A stretch of 64,000 bases of DNA from Methylobacterium adhaesivum (GTDB lineage: Bacteria; Pseudomonadota; Alphaproteobacteria; Rhizobiales; Beijerinckiaceae): the NCBI RefSeq assembly GCF_022179065.1, contig NZ_BPQD01000014.1:124001-188000 (forward strand), in the 5' to 3' direction. The translations under genes and the position numbers were made by a program. Position 1 is the first letter of the stretch, and each line of letters opens with the position of its first letter. Positions 49,625 to 58,337 of the stretch are shown here, in pieces. The notes beneath the pieces are model-generated. The model saw nothing but the letters and a program-made list of their open reading frames with translations. It was not told where the DNA came from and did no database searches.

Positions 49625-51123
49625 GCCGGTCGGCTTGGGCAGCCGGGACCCTCGCCGCCCTCGCGGCGGGGGTTTTGGGGTATGGCGCGGGGCATGAGCG
49701 CAGCCCCGTGGCGGCGCTCGTCCAGCAGGCGCGGACCGGGTTCGCCCACTGGCTGCCGGGTGCCGAAACAAGGTCCCCGGTGCCTGCTCGGGTCCCGAGC
49801 AAGGCGACGGGTCCCGTGGTCTATTACCGGGACCCGGACGGGAAGCCGGACTACGCCTCCGAACCTAAGCGGACGGCGGACGGTCGCGACTACCGTGCCG
49901 TTCGCGCCAGCGAGGACGTGCGCTTCGACGAGCCCGACGAGGCGGAGGCGATGCCCGACGCCGGGCACGGCGACATGGCCATGGCGCAGGCCACGCCCCC
50001 TGCAAGCGCCCGCAAGGTGCGCTTCTACCGGAACCCGATGGGTCTTCCGGACACCTCGCCGATTCCGAAGAAGGACTCGATGGGAATGGATTACCTCCCC
50101 GTCTACGAGGGCGAGGACACCGACGACGGCACCGTGAAAATCTCGCCCGGCAAGCTCCAGCGCACCGGGGTCCGGACGGCAGTCGCCGAGCGTCGCGTCC
50201 TGTCGATGCCGGTGAGGACGCCCGGTGCCGTCGAGGAGGACGAGCGCCGGATCTCGGTGATCGCGATGCGCACCGACGCCTTCATCGAGAAGGTCGAGGC
50301 CGTCACCACCGGCGACCACGTCCGCAAGGGCCAGCCGCTGCTGCGCCTGTTCTCGCCGGAGATGAACGCCGCCGCCGCACAATACCTCACCGGCATCGGC
50401 TACGAGGGCGCCCGGCGACGCCTGGAGAACCTCGGCATCCCGCCCGAGGTCATCGACGAGATCGAGCGATCCCGAAAAGTGCCCTCGACGATCACGTGGT
50501 CGGCGCCCCGCGACGGCGTCGTGGTCGAGCGCAACGTCTCCGACGGCATGCGCGCCAAGTCCGGCGACACGCTGTTCAAGCTCGTCGACCATTCCAGGGT
50601 CTGGGTCCTCGCCGACGTGACCGAACGGGACTTGGCGGCCGTGGCAGAAGGCCAGACGGCGACCGTGCGCGCCAGGACGTTCCCGGATCGCGTCTTCACC
50701 GGCGCGGTGACCCGAATCTACCCGCACCTCGCCATGGGGACCCGGACAGCCCGTCTGCGCATCGAACTGCCCAACCCGAACGGCGACCTGCGCCCGGGGA
50801 TGTTTGCCGACGTGACGATCGCCACCGGCAGCGACAGGCCGGTGGTCGCGGTGCCCGACGACGCGGTCATCGACACCGGCACGAAACAGGTCGTCCTGCT
50901 GGACAAGGGCGAGGGTCGCTTCGAACCGCGACCGGTCAGGCTCGGCGTCCGCGGCGACGGCTACGTCGAGGTCCGCGACGGCATCGCCGCGGGCGACCGC
51001 GTGGTGACCTCGGCCAACTTCCTGATCGACGCCGAGAGCAACCTGAAGGCGGCGCTGCAGGGGCTTTCGGAGCCCAAACCCGACCCGGGCCCGCAGGTCG
51101 CCGCCGAGGGGAAGGCACCATGA
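49621..51123 (+). CDS. RND periplasmic adaptor, CusB-like, with metal-binding repeats
   Basis: The 500-aa adaptor starts at GTG 49621 (GTGA overlap). After an N-terminal anchor come two related segments, 'VVYYRDPDGKPDYAS' and 'VRFYRNPMGLPDTSP', the second with 'KKDSMGMDYLPVY', which resemble heavy-metal-binding domains of CusB-type adaptors. The barrel-sandwich and beta-barrel regions follow ('GDHVRKGQPLLRLFSPEMNA'). It links the inner-membrane pump to an outer-membrane channel; no TolC-like gene is in the cluster. Confidence 0.9.
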   Translation: MSRSAWAAGTLAALAAGVLGYGAGHERSPVAALVQQARTGFAHWLPGAETRSPVPARVPSKATGPVVYYRDPDGKPDYASEPKRTADGRDYRAVRASEDVRFDEPDEAEAMPDAGHGDMAMAQATPPASARKVRFYRNPMGLPDTSPIPKKDSMGMDYLPVYEGEDTDDGTVKISPGKLQRTGVRTAVAERRVLSMPVRTPGAVEEDERRISVIAMRTDAFIEKVEAVTTGDHVRKGQPLLRLFSPEMNAAAAQYLTGIGYEGARRRLENLGIPPEVIDEIERSRKVPSTITWSAPRDGVVVERNVSDGMRAKSGDTLFKLVDHSRVWVLADVTERDLAAVAEGQTATVRARTFPDRVFTGAVTRIYPHLAMGTRTARLRIELPNPNGDLRPGMFADVTIATGSDRPVVAVPDDAVIDTGTKQVVLLDKGEGRFEPRPVRLGVRGDGYVEVRDGIAAGDRVVTSANFLIDAESNLKAALQGLSEPKPDPGPQVAAEGKAP

Positions 51124-54100
51124 TCGCCCGCCTCATCGCCTGGTCGGCAAAGAATCTGGTGCTGGTCCTGATCGGGACCGTGTTCGCGGTGGGAGCCGGG
51201 CTCTACGCCCTGAAAACCCTGCCGCTCGACGCGATCCCGGACCTCTCGGACGTGCAGACCATCGTCTACACGGAGTACCCCGGGCAGGCGCCCCAGGTCA
51301 TCGAGGACCAGGTCACCTACCCGCTGACTACCGCCATGCTGACGGTGCCCCGTTCCAAGGTCGTGCGCGGCTTCTCGTTCTTCGGGGTGTCGTTCGTCTA
51401 CGTGATCTTCGAGGACGGCACAGACCCGTACTGGGCCCGCAGCCGGGTGCTCGAATACCTGAACACCGTGGCCAAGCGCCTGCCGGCCGGCGTCACCCCG
51501 ACGCTGGGACCGGACGCGACGGGGGTGGGCTGGGTCTACCAGTACGTCGTGGTGGCCAAGGAACGGACGCTGGCCGAGCTCCGCTCGCTCCAGGATTGGG
51601 TCGTGCGCTTCGGGGCCTCCCGCGCCGAGGGCGTGGCGGAGGTCGCGGGCGTCGGCGGCTTCGTGAAGCAGTACAACGTGGTCGTCGATCCGAACCGGCT
51701 GCGGGCGCAGGGCATCACCCTGTCCAAGCTCCGGGACGCGATCCGGTCGAGCAACGCCGACGTCGGCGGGCGAACGGTCGAGCTCTCCGAGTTCGAGTTC
51801 GTCGTCCGTGGCCGCGGGTACCTCAAGAGCGTCGCCGACATCGAGAGCATCGTCCTCAAAACGGAGGCGGGCACCCCCCTGCGGGTGAAGGACGTGGCCC
51901 GGGTCGAGCTCGGTCCCGACGAGCGCCGCGGCATCACCGAGATGAACGGGGAGGGCGAGGTCGCCGGCGGGATCATCCTCCAGCGCTTCGGGGCCAACGC
52001 CCTCGACGTCATCGCGAGCGCCAAGGCGCGCCTCGCCGAGGTCGCCGCCAGCCTGCCTAAGGGCACCGAGATCCTGCCGGTCTACGACCGCTCGCACCTG
52101 ATCGAGGCGGCCATCGAGACGCTCAAGGGGACCCTGATCGAGGAGAGCGCCATCGTCGCTCTCGTCTGCGTCGTGTTCCTGCTCCACGTGCGCAGCGCGC
52201 TGGTGGCCATCCTGATGCTGCCGGTCGGCATCCTCATGGCGTTCGCGGGCATGAAGGCCTTTGGGCTCGGTGCCAACATCATGAGCCTGGGCGGCATCGC
52301 CATCGCGGTGGGTGCCATGATCGACGCTGCCATCGTGATGATCGAGAACGCCCACAAGCACCTGGAACGGGCGCCGCCGGACAAAACCAGGGTCGAGATC
52401 CTGATCGAGGCGGCAAGCGAGGTCGGGCCGTCGCTGTTCTTCTCGCTCCTCATCATCACGGTGAGCTTCCTGCCCATCTTTACCCTGGAGAGCCAGGAAG
52501 GGCGCCTGTTCGGTCCGCTGGCCTTCACCAAGACGTTCGCGATGGCCGCGGCCGCCGTGCTGTCCCTGACCCTCGTCCCGGCGCTGATGGTCGTGTTCGT
52601 CCATGGCCGGATCATCCCTGAGCACCGCAACCCGCTGAACAGACTCCTGATCTGGGTTTACCGGCCGCTCATCGCGGGCGTCCTGCGGGCGCGGGTGCTC
52701 ACCATCCTGCTGGCCCTCGTCATCCTTGCGGCGACGGCGTGGCCGGCGAGCCGCCTCGGCTCTGAGTTCATGCCCGATCTCGACGAGGGCACCCTGATGT
52801 ACATGCCCACCACGCTGCCGGGCATCTCGGTGACCAAGGCCGGTGACCTGCTCGCCACCCAGGACCGCATCATCAAGTCCTTCCCCGAGGTGGCCTCGGT
52901 CTACGGCAAGGCCGGACGGGCCAACACCGCGACCGACCCGGCGCCGAGCGAGATGTTCGAGACCATCGTCAACCTGAAGCCGAAGGCGGAGTGGCGCCCC
53001 GGGGTCACGACGGCGAGCCTGAAGGCCGAGATGGACGCCGCGCTCCAGTTCCCCGGGGTCTCGAATGCCTGGACCCAGCCGATCCGCGCCCGGATCGACA
53101 TGCTCTCGACCGGCATCCGTACGCCGGTCGGGATCAAGGTGCTGGGGACGGACCTCACCGAGATGGAGAAGGTCGCCCGCCAGGTCGAGGCCGTGGTGAA
53201 GGCGGTCCCGGGCACGTCGAGCGCCTACGCCGAGCGCGTCCAGGGCGGCTACTTCCTCGACATCACGCCCGACCGCGAGATGCTGGGCCGGTACGGCCTG
53301 ACGGTCGGCGACGTGCAGGACGTGATCGGGATGGCGCTCGGCGGCGAGAGCGTCACCAACACCGTCGAGGGACGTGAGCGCTACACCGTCAACGTGCGTT
53401 ACCCGCGCGCCTTCCGGTCGAGCCCGCAATCCATCGCCTCCGAGGTGCAGGTGCCCATCGCGGGCGGAGGTACGGTGCCCTTGGGCGAGGTCGCCAAGGT
53501 CGCGCTGACCCGGGGCCCGACCCAGATCCGGACCGAGAACGGGCAACTTGCGGTCTTCATCTACGTCGACGTCTCGGGACGTGACCTCGGCGGCTACGTG
53601 GCCGATGCGCGGGCGGCCGTGGCCGGCGAGGTGAGCCTGCCGCCGGGGACCACCCTCCAGTGGAGCGGGCAGGTCGAGTACCTCGACCGCGCGACGGCCC
53701 GGCTCAAGATCGTGGTGCCCCTGACCCTCCTGACCGTGTTCCTGCTGCTCTACCTGAACTTCCGGAGGCTCACCGAGACGCTCATCGTAATGCTGTCGCT
53801 GCCCTTCGCCCTGGTCGGCGGCGTCTGGCTGATGTGGTGGCTCGGCTTCAACCTGTCGGTCGCCGTGGCGGTGGGCTTCATCGCGCTCGCCGGGGTCGCC
53901 GCCGAGACCGGGGTGATCATGCTGGTCTACCTCGACCATGCGCTGGCCGAGGTCCGGGCGGAGTGCGTGCGTGAAGGTCGCCCCCTATCGCGAAACGCCC
54001 TGAGGCGGGCGATCATGGTCGGGGCGGTCGAGCGGGTGCGGCCCAAGATGATGACGGTGGTCGCCATCATGGCCGGGCTGCTGCCCATCCTGTGGAGCAC

Positions 54101-54287
54101 CGGCTCGGGCTCCGAGGTCATGCAGCGCATCGCGGTGCCGATGATCGGCGGCATGGTGTCATCGACCGTCCTGACCCTCGTCGTGATCCCGGCGGTCTAC
54201 GGGCTGGTGAAGGGATGGGGACTGCCGAAATCCGACATGCGGCCAGAGTCCGTCGAAGAGCTTACGATGCCCGCGGCCGCCGAATGA
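51120..54287 (+). CDS. CusA-type heavy-metal RND efflux pump
   Basis: The 1055-aa pump starts at ATG 51120, overlapping the adaptor stop (ATGA). It has the RND plan: span 1 ('LVLVLIGTVFAVGAGLYALK'), two large periplasmic loops, and proton-relay span 4 with 'AIAVGAMIDAAIVMIENAHK', which matches the CusA (monovalent copper/silver) pattern rather than the DFG-DGA pattern of CzcA. The first periplasmic segment 'DLSDVQTIVYTEYPGQAPQV' is also CusA-like. Copper or silver export is therefore the best guess. Confidence 0.92.
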   Translation: MIARLIAWSAKNLVLVLIGTVFAVGAGLYALKTLPLDAIPDLSDVQTIVYTEYPGQAPQVIEDQVTYPLTTAMLTVPRSKVVRGFSFFGVSFVYVIFEDGTDPYWARSRVLEYLNTVAKRLPAGVTPTLGPDATGVGWVYQYVVVAKERTLAELRSLQDWVVRFGASRAEGVAEVAGVGGFVKQYNVVVDPNRLRAQGITLSKLRDAIRSSNADVGGRTVELSEFEFVVRGRGYLKSVADIESIVLKTEAGTPLRVKDVARVELGPDERRGITEMNGEGEVAGGIILQRFGANALDVIASAKARLAEVAASLPKGTEILPVYDRSHLIEAAIETLKGTLIEESAIVALVCVVFLLHVRSALVAILMLPVGILMAFAGMKAFGLGANIMSLGGIAIAVGAMIDAAIVMIENAHKHLERAPPDKTRVEILIEAASEVGPSLFFSLLIITVSFLPIFTLESQEGRLFGPLAFTKTFAMAAAAVLSLTLVPALMVVFVHGRIIPEHRNPLNRLLIWVYRPLIAGVLRARVLTILLALVILAATAWPASRLGSEFMPDLDEGTLMYMPTTLPGISVTKAGDLLATQDRIIKSFPEVASVYGKAGRANTATDPAPSEMFETIVNLKPKAEWRPGVTTASLKAEMDAALQFPGVSNAWTQPIRARIDMLSTGIRTPVGIKVLGTDLTEMEKVARQVEAVVKAVPGTSSAYAERVQGGYFLDITPDREMLGRYGLTVGDVQDVIGMALGGESVTNTVEGRERYTVNVRYPRAFRSSPQSIASEVQVPIAGGGTVPLGEVAKVALTRGPTQIRTENGQLAVFIYVDVSGRDLGGYVADARAAVAGEVSLPPGTTLQWSGQVEYLDRATARLKIVVPLTLLTVFLLLYLNFRRLTETLIVMLSLPFALVGGVWLMWWLGFNLSVAVAVGFIALAGVAAETGVIMLVYLDHALAEVRAECVREGRPLSRNALRRAIMVGAVERVRPKMMTVVAIMAGLLPILWSTGSGSEVMQRIAVPMIGGMVSSTVLTLVVIPAVYGLVKGWGLPKSDMRPESVEELTMPAAAE

Positions 54288-54304
54288 GAGGGGAAAACCA
54301 AGTG

Positions 54305-54781
54305 ATGAACGAGACGACGGGACCAACGCGACGCGCCCTGGTGCTGGGCCTGGCGGCGTCGGTGGCCTTCGGGCGCCACGCCCTGGCACAGGACCTTCCG
54401 ACCGTGGCCGTGACCAAGGACCCGACCTGCGGCTGCTGCGAGAAGTGGGTCGCCCACCTCCGGGAGAACGGTTTCACGGTGACGGTCACGGAAGGACCGG
54501 TGAACCCGCTCAAGGTCCGCCTCGGCGTGCCGCGGGACCTCGCCTCGTGCCACACGGCCCAGGTCGGCGGCTACGTCGTGGAAGGGCATGTCCCGGCCGG
54601 GGCGATCAAGCGGCTCCTGGTGGAGAAGCCGGAAGGAACCGGGTTGGCCGTCCCGGGGATGCCCGCCGGCTCGCCTGGCATGGAGGTCGAGGGCATGGAG
54701 CCCGACACCTACGACGTCGTCCTTTTCGGGCCGTCCGGGCGAAGCGTCTTCGCACGCTACCGAGGAGGCGCAGTGACCTGA
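54305..54781 (+). CDS. DUF411 metal-binding exported protein
   Basis: The 158-aa protein has a Tat-like or Sec leader ('RRALVLGLAASVAFGRHALA') and the DUF411 core: 'CGCCEKWVAHLRENGF', 'LASCHTAQVGGYVVEGHVPA' and 'PAGSPGMEVEG'. Cys and Met residues fit copper binding in the periplasm. It follows cusA by 17 bases and closes this operon. ATG 54305 was chosen; an upstream in-frame ATG at 54284 is possible. Confidence 0.9.
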   Translation: MNETTGPTRRALVLGLAASVAFGRHALAQDLPTVAVTKDPTCGCCEKWVAHLRENGFTVTVTEGPVNPLKVRLGVPRDLASCHTAQVGGYVVEGHVPAGAIKRLLVEKPEGTGLAVPGMPAGSPGMEVEGMEPDTYDVVLFGPSGRSVFARYRGGAVT

Positions 54782-55153
54782 AATCCAAGACGCCGAGGGG
54801 CCGCGATAGCCATCGGATTCAGTTTTCCCGATCCACGGGCGTGGCTTCCCCGACCTGCGAAACGCAGCGGGGTAGATCGCGGGCGAGCGCCGTTCGTCTG
54901 AAATCGGTCAGCTTCCGCCAGGCGCGGATCTCGGGGATGGTGTGGCCGCATCCAAAGCACCACCCGGTCCTGCTGTCGAATGCGCCGCGGTGCCTACGAT
55001 GCTTGCGCGAACATCCACCCCCGTCGAACCGAACGAGGTGGCGGGAGCCGACAACGCCGACGAGCACATTTTCTCCGGTCCGTGACCAGGACCAGCCGCC
55101 TTCCCACCACTGCTCGGAATAGGAGGTGCCGCCTTCAAGCTCGGCGAGCCATC
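54782..55153. other. Intergenic stretch after the CusBA-like operon
   Basis: About 370 bases between the DUF411 gene and the end of a minus-strand His-rich gene. I see no gene I can support, no terminator with a T-run and no repeat. Confidence 0.4.
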
Positions 55154-55453
55154 CTAGAAGTGATGGTGATGCCGCCGATGGTGATGCTGGTTCCCCCAGC
55201 CATGGTGGTGGTGAGGACGGAAATGGTGATGGTGGCCCCAGCCGTGGTGGTGGCCACGGCCGTAGTGGCCACCACCATGATGATGGTGATGCCGGCGATG
55301 GTGATGATGGTGGTACTGGGCCTGCCGCAGGAGGCCGGGACCATCCTGCATCGCAAGGGCCCCGCCAGGTGCCAGGGGCGCGGCGGAAGTGGTCGTGCCG
55401 AAGGTGAGGACCGCAAGAACCGACAGGGCGATCAAGGAAAAGGTGCGCGTCAT
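55154..55453 (-). CDS. Secreted histidine-rich peptide, 29 His in 99 residues
   Basis: The 99-aa product has a signal peptide ('TFSLIALSVLAVLTFGTTTS') followed by a tail made almost only of His, Gly, Arg and aromatic residues ('GHYGRGHHHGWGHHHHF'). It contains 29 histidines in all. Such tails bind Ni, Cu, Zn or Co. The frame is strongly biased and has a proper leader, which supports a real gene over a random open frame. A metal-buffering role is inferred. No named family is recognised. Confidence 0.75.
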   Translation of the reverse strand: MTRTFSLIALSVLAVLTFGTTTSAAPLAPGGALAMQDGPGLLRQAQYHHHHHRRHHHHHGGGHYGRGHHHGWGHHHHFRPHHHHGWGNQHHHRRHHHHF

Positions 55454-55534
55454 GGGCTTTCCTCCTCAATGAGGAAGGAGCGGCCCAGGGTATCCCCTTA
55501 ATCCCGTCCTCGACCCTTGGCCGAGGGCAGTCCG

Positions 55535-55561
55535 AAACAAAAAGGGGCCCCGAAGGGCCCC
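55535..55561 (-). terminator. Rho-independent terminator with UUCG loop
   Basis: On the minus strand GGGGCCC-TTCG-GGGCCCC is followed by TTTTTGTTT, a classic intrinsic terminator. It lies eight bases beyond the stop of the 87-aa His-rich gene, so that gene forms its own transcript and the 99-aa gene downstream needs another promoter or read-through. Confidence 0.85.
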
Positions 55562-55568
55562 TGGACGA

Positions 55569-55832
55569 TCACATGCGGTGGTGGCGATGGCCGTGACCGT
55601 GGCGCATCATGTGGCCGCGGTGATGGTGGTGATGGCGCATGCCGTGCCCACGATGGTGGTGATGGCGCATGCCATGGCCGCGGTGGCCGTGGCTGTCATG
55701 CATGCGGACGTCGACGATGTTGGTCTGGGCATCGACGGCGCCGACCGTGCCGGGAGCGGCCGAGACGGGGGCGGCGATGCCGATGGCGCCGAGCGCGGCC
55801 AGGGCGGCGACGGCGAACAGGGACTTCCTCAT
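55569..55832 (-). CDS. Second secreted histidine-rich peptide, 20 His in 87 residues
   Basis: The 87-aa product has a signal peptide ('SLFAVAALAALGAIGIAAPV') and a repetitive tail with two 'RGHGMRHHHH'-like units and a further 'RGHMMRHGHGHRHHR' unit. It carries Met as well as His, and 20 His in all. The terminator at 55535-55561 directly follows. Together with the 99-aa peptide it suggests periplasmic metal storage linked to the pumps. Confidence 0.75.
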   Translation of the reverse strand: MRKSLFAVAALAALGAIGIAAPVSAAPGTVGAVDAQTNIVDVRMHDSHGHRGHGMRHHHHRGHGMRHHHHHRGHMMRHGHGHRHHRM

Positions 55833-56360
55833 GCGGGGCTTCCTCGTTGGTTTTTGGTTGCCCGTACCGACGATCCGCGCTCTTCGTTGATCGCATGGGA
55901 TGGGTACGGAAGCGTCGAGGAACGGTGGACCTTCCCGGACCGTTCCGAGGCTAGGTCCTCTCCCGGTCCGCATGGATAAGGAAGCCTTGTCCCCTGCCTG
56001 CCTGACGGCGGGCCGGACACGGGTCAGGTCACGGCGGTCGGGATCATCGAACTATGCCGAGCTTCCCGAGGCACCCCTCCGTCTTCCCTGCCGTGTCCCG
56101 CCCGTAACCGTCTCGGAAGACGGGTTGGGTCAGGTGCCGCGTCCGAGGGTTCGGACGACGCCCATGGGGTTGAGGGTGCAGGCGGCGACCGTCTCGACCT
56201 GCAGGGTGGTGGGTCCGATCCCGAAGCAAGGCATCCGCGCCGGGCGACGGAGCCGCCGACCGTCATCCTCGCGGGGTTCGCAAGGTCCGTCGACGACCTC
56301 GTCCATCCTCCACCCCATTCCGGCCTTGCCTCCCTGCCGGCCCCCGGAGCGATAGGCGCT
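55833..56360. other. Intergenic stretch between His-rich and NYN genes
   Basis: About 530 bases without a supported gene. Several short open frames on both strands lack recognisable domains. The first 70 bases upstream of 55832 should contain the His-rich gene promoter. No repeat or RNA gene is evident. Confidence 0.4.
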
Positions 56361-57101
56361 TCACCGCCCAGGCGACACGTTAAGCCTCGGCGCCGCTTGC
56401 CCGTTCGACTTCGCGGGCGACTTCGGTCGCTCGTCCCACATGACGTAGCCGGGCGGTGGGTCGTACTCGTGCGGGCGCAGGACGGCGGCCTGCCCCTCGA
56501 CGGAGACCAACCCGGGAAACAGCGCCCGCTCGATGTGGTCCCGGTTGAGCGCGATCTTGTGCGCCGTGTGCGAGAGGATGTGCTGTGAGTGCGTCCGGCC
56601 CGGAGGGCTCACGCTGACGAGCCTCTTTCCCGGGAAACGCCTGGCGAAGAGCTGGGCGGTCGCAGCCTGGTCCGTATCTGCGGTCAGCAGGTAGGCGGTA
56701 TCCATGACGTCGTGGACCGCATCGTCGTAGACGCTCAAGGCCAGGTTGATGTCCGTCGCCTTCTCGGTCGGCTTCTGCCAGGTGGAGCCGCAGTCCCTGC
56801 ACCTGGCGTCCTCACGGCTGAAGTGTCCGAGGATGGTCTCGACGCCGACCAGTTTCAGGGCCTTGACCAGGCGTTCGTGGCGGACCTTCTTGCTGTGGTC
56901 CCCGGGGTAGTAGGCCGTGCAGAACACGACGCGGACGAGCGTCTCGGTCTGGCGCGGCAGGATGGTTTCCCCCAACTTCCAGAAGTTGCACCACTTCAGG
57001 AACGGTTCTCCTAAGTCATTGACGGAGTGGTATAAATTGAAACCATCGATATAGAGTGCGGCCCGGATCTTGGATTTTTCGGCTTGACTATCCGACCCCA
57101 T
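56361..57101 (-). CDS. NYN-domain (LabA/DUF88-type) putative ribonuclease
   Basis: The 246-aa protein begins with the NYN signature 'AALYIDGFNLYHSVNDLGE'. Further acidic positions are in 'EKATDINLALSVYDDA' and 'AYLLTADTDQAATAQLFARR', so the PIN-like metal site is intact. A Cys pair in 'DARCRDCGSTW' may bind zinc. NYN proteins act on RNA, and several are phage-defence or RNA-turnover factors. Its presence among metal-resistance genes is unexpected. Confidence 0.88.
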   Translation of the reverse strand: MGSDSQAEKSKIRAALYIDGFNLYHSVNDLGEPFLKWCNFWKLGETILPRQTETLVRVVFCTAYYPGDHSKKVRHERLVKALKLVGVETILGHFSREDARCRDCGSTWQKPTEKATDINLALSVYDDAVHDVMDTAYLLTADTDQAATAQLFARRFPGKRLVSVSPPGRTHSQHILSHTAHKIALNRDHIERALFPGLVSVEGQAAVLRPHEYDPPPGYVMWDERPKSPAKSNGQAAPRLNVSPGR

Positions 57102-57168
57102 GCACTCATATCCGATCCGTCAACGCTGAACGGTGCGCCGCCAGCAACCCATGGGCTCCGGCCCGTGT

Positions 57169-57198
57169 GAAGCCCACAGGTTCCAACCTGTGGGCTTC
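57169..57198 (+). terminator. Perfect 14-bp hairpin, intrinsic-terminator type
   Basis: GAAGCCCACAGGTT and AACCTGTGGGCTTC flank a 2-base centre, followed by TTTGTTCCCG. It looks like a Rho-independent terminator read rightwards, yet the gene to its left runs the other way, so the transcript it would end is not known. It could belong to a small RNA starting near 57102-57160. Confidence 0.7.
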
Positions 57199-57408
57199 TT
57201 TGTTCCCGATATCTTTCTATGGTTCCTTCGCCTCGCATGGAACCTGTTTTTATCCGGCGGGTGACCGCTCAGGCGGACCAGGTTCCGAGGCTGGAACGGT
57301 CATGATAGTCGGTGCCGTCGCCATCCCGCTCCATGCGGCGGGAAGCTCCGGGGTGCCCCCCCCGCTGCAGTCTCGCTTACGGCCCCCTCGGTCCTGACAT
57401 CGTCCCCC

Positions 57409-57439
57409 TTGACCTTCCCACCATGGGAAGCCCCATATC
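57409..57439 (+). promoter_or_regulatory. CueR/MerR-type promoter with 19-bp spacer
   Basis: TTGACC (57409-57414) and CATATC (57434-57439) are 19 bases apart, the stretched spacing used by MerR-family activators. The spacer carries the perfect dyad CTTCCCA (57414-57420) and TGGGAAG (57424-57430). The sequence around it is close to the CueR box pattern ACCTTCC-N-GGAAGG. It is 33 bases upstream of the CopZ-like start. No MerR-family gene is in the window. Confidence 0.7.
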
Positions 57440-57471
57440 GGCGTGACGTCACTCCAAAGAGGGGAACCGTC

Positions 57472-57681
57472 ATGATCCGGCTCAAGGTCACTCGAATGAA
57501 CTGCGGCGGCTGCGCCAGGTCCGTCACGCGTGCGGTCCTGGGCGTCGACCCGAATGCCACCGTCGACATCGACCTGGGCGGCGGCATCGTCTCCATCGCG
57601 TCGGCCTCGGATGCGACGCGGTTCGCCGACGCGGTCCGTTCCGCGGGCTATGGCGCCGAGCCGCTGAGTACCGCGGCTTGA
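57472..57681 (+). CDS. CopZ-like copper chaperone with HMA domain
   Basis: The 69-aa single HMA domain contains the metal-binding motif 'RMNCGGCARSV' (M-x-C-x-x-C). It starts at ATG 57472 with AGAGGGG upstream. It should carry Cu(I) in the cytoplasm; no P-type ATPase gene is seen in the window. The CueR-type promoter upstream supports copper induction. Confidence 0.92.
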   Translation: MIRLKVTRMNCGGCARSVTRAVLGVDPNATVDIDLGGGIVSIASASDATRFADAVRSAGYGAEPLSTAA

Positions 57682-57773
57682 ACGAGGGGTAAGTGGAAAC
57701 AATATCGGCGCTCGGCCATTTGTGTCCCGGGGCGAGTATTCCTCGGCCCATCGAAACGGTGTAAGCAATCCCG

Positions 57774-58247
57774 ATGAGACCCGACCGGCAACTCGTGCGC
57801 CTGATGGCGGCGATGATCGTGATGATCATCGCCTACGTCGCGCCGTCTGCCGTCCAGGCTCACGAAGGCCATCATCACGGTGGCCATGACCATGCCGCCA
57901 TGACGCGGGCGCCCAAGGCGTCCGTCGCGCCGCTGGCGGCCCCCGCACCGCGCGACATCGGTCGGTCGGCGGCTGCCGTCGATGCAACGCCCGTGCTGCT
58001 CAAGGCCGCGGTTCCCGCCCGGGTCGCCGTCCTCCAGTCCGAGGACGCGGGTCGGGGTTGCTGCCCCGGTCCCTGCAAGGGCGCATGCTGCGGGACGATG
58101 TCCTGCTGCGTTCCTGGCATCGTCTCGGCTCCGATGACAATGCCGACGCTCGCCTTCGGGCATGTCGTCCTGGTCACGCACGACGTCGACGGCCGCTCCG
58201 GCCTCGGCCCCGAGGCCCTGCCCAGGCCCCCACGAACTCTCGCGTAA
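57774..58247 (+). CDS. Exported His- and Cys-rich protein, function unknown
   Basis: The 157-aa protein has a leader ('MAAMIVMIIAYVAPSAVQA') and then a His patch ('HEGHHHGGHDHAAM'). Later comes a Cys cluster ('GCCPGPCKGACCGTMSCC') with eight cysteines in about 18 residues. Both patches suggest metal binding. No family is recognised. It precedes the second RND operon by 90 bases and is likely part of it. Confidence 0.7.
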   Translation: MRPDRQLVRLMAAMIVMIIAYVAPSAVQAHEGHHHGGHDHAAMTRAPKASVAPLAAPAPRDIGRSAAAVDATPVLLKAAVPARVAVLQSEDAGRGCCPGPCKGACCGTMSCCVPGIVSAPMTMPTLAFGHVVLVTHDVDGRSGLGPEALPRPPRTLA

Positions 58248-58337
58248 CGAACGGCGCGCCAAGGGCGCGCAACGGTCGGATTCCGTCCGCAAGCCGCGGA
58301 TGTGCGTCCGGTGTTCGAACGCGAGGATGCCTCTTCC

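Larger units (their letters stand above)
57102..57471. other. Intergenic region with perfect hairpin and CueR-type promoter
   Basis: This 370-base gap separates the minus-strand NYN gene from the plus-strand CopZ-like gene. It contains the 57169-57198 hairpin and the 57409-57439 promoter, listed separately. Nothing else is recognisable. Confidence 0.5.

Noticed and set aside
50961-53939. A 992-codon minus-strand open frame antisense to the CusA-type pump
   Set aside because: Low-complexity His/Asp/Arg/Gly-rich translation with no domain; the plus-strand pump is certain.
54819-55469. Minus-strand open frame overlapping the 99-aa His-rich gene
   Set aside because: Its N-terminal part is the His-rich gene read in another frame; the alternative frame has the signal peptide and is preferred.
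56130-56318. 62-codon minus-strand open frame between the His-rich and NYN genes
   Set aside because: Beginning 'MGWRMDEVVDGPCE' looked plausible, but there is no clear ribosome binding site or family, and competing frames of similar quality overlap it.
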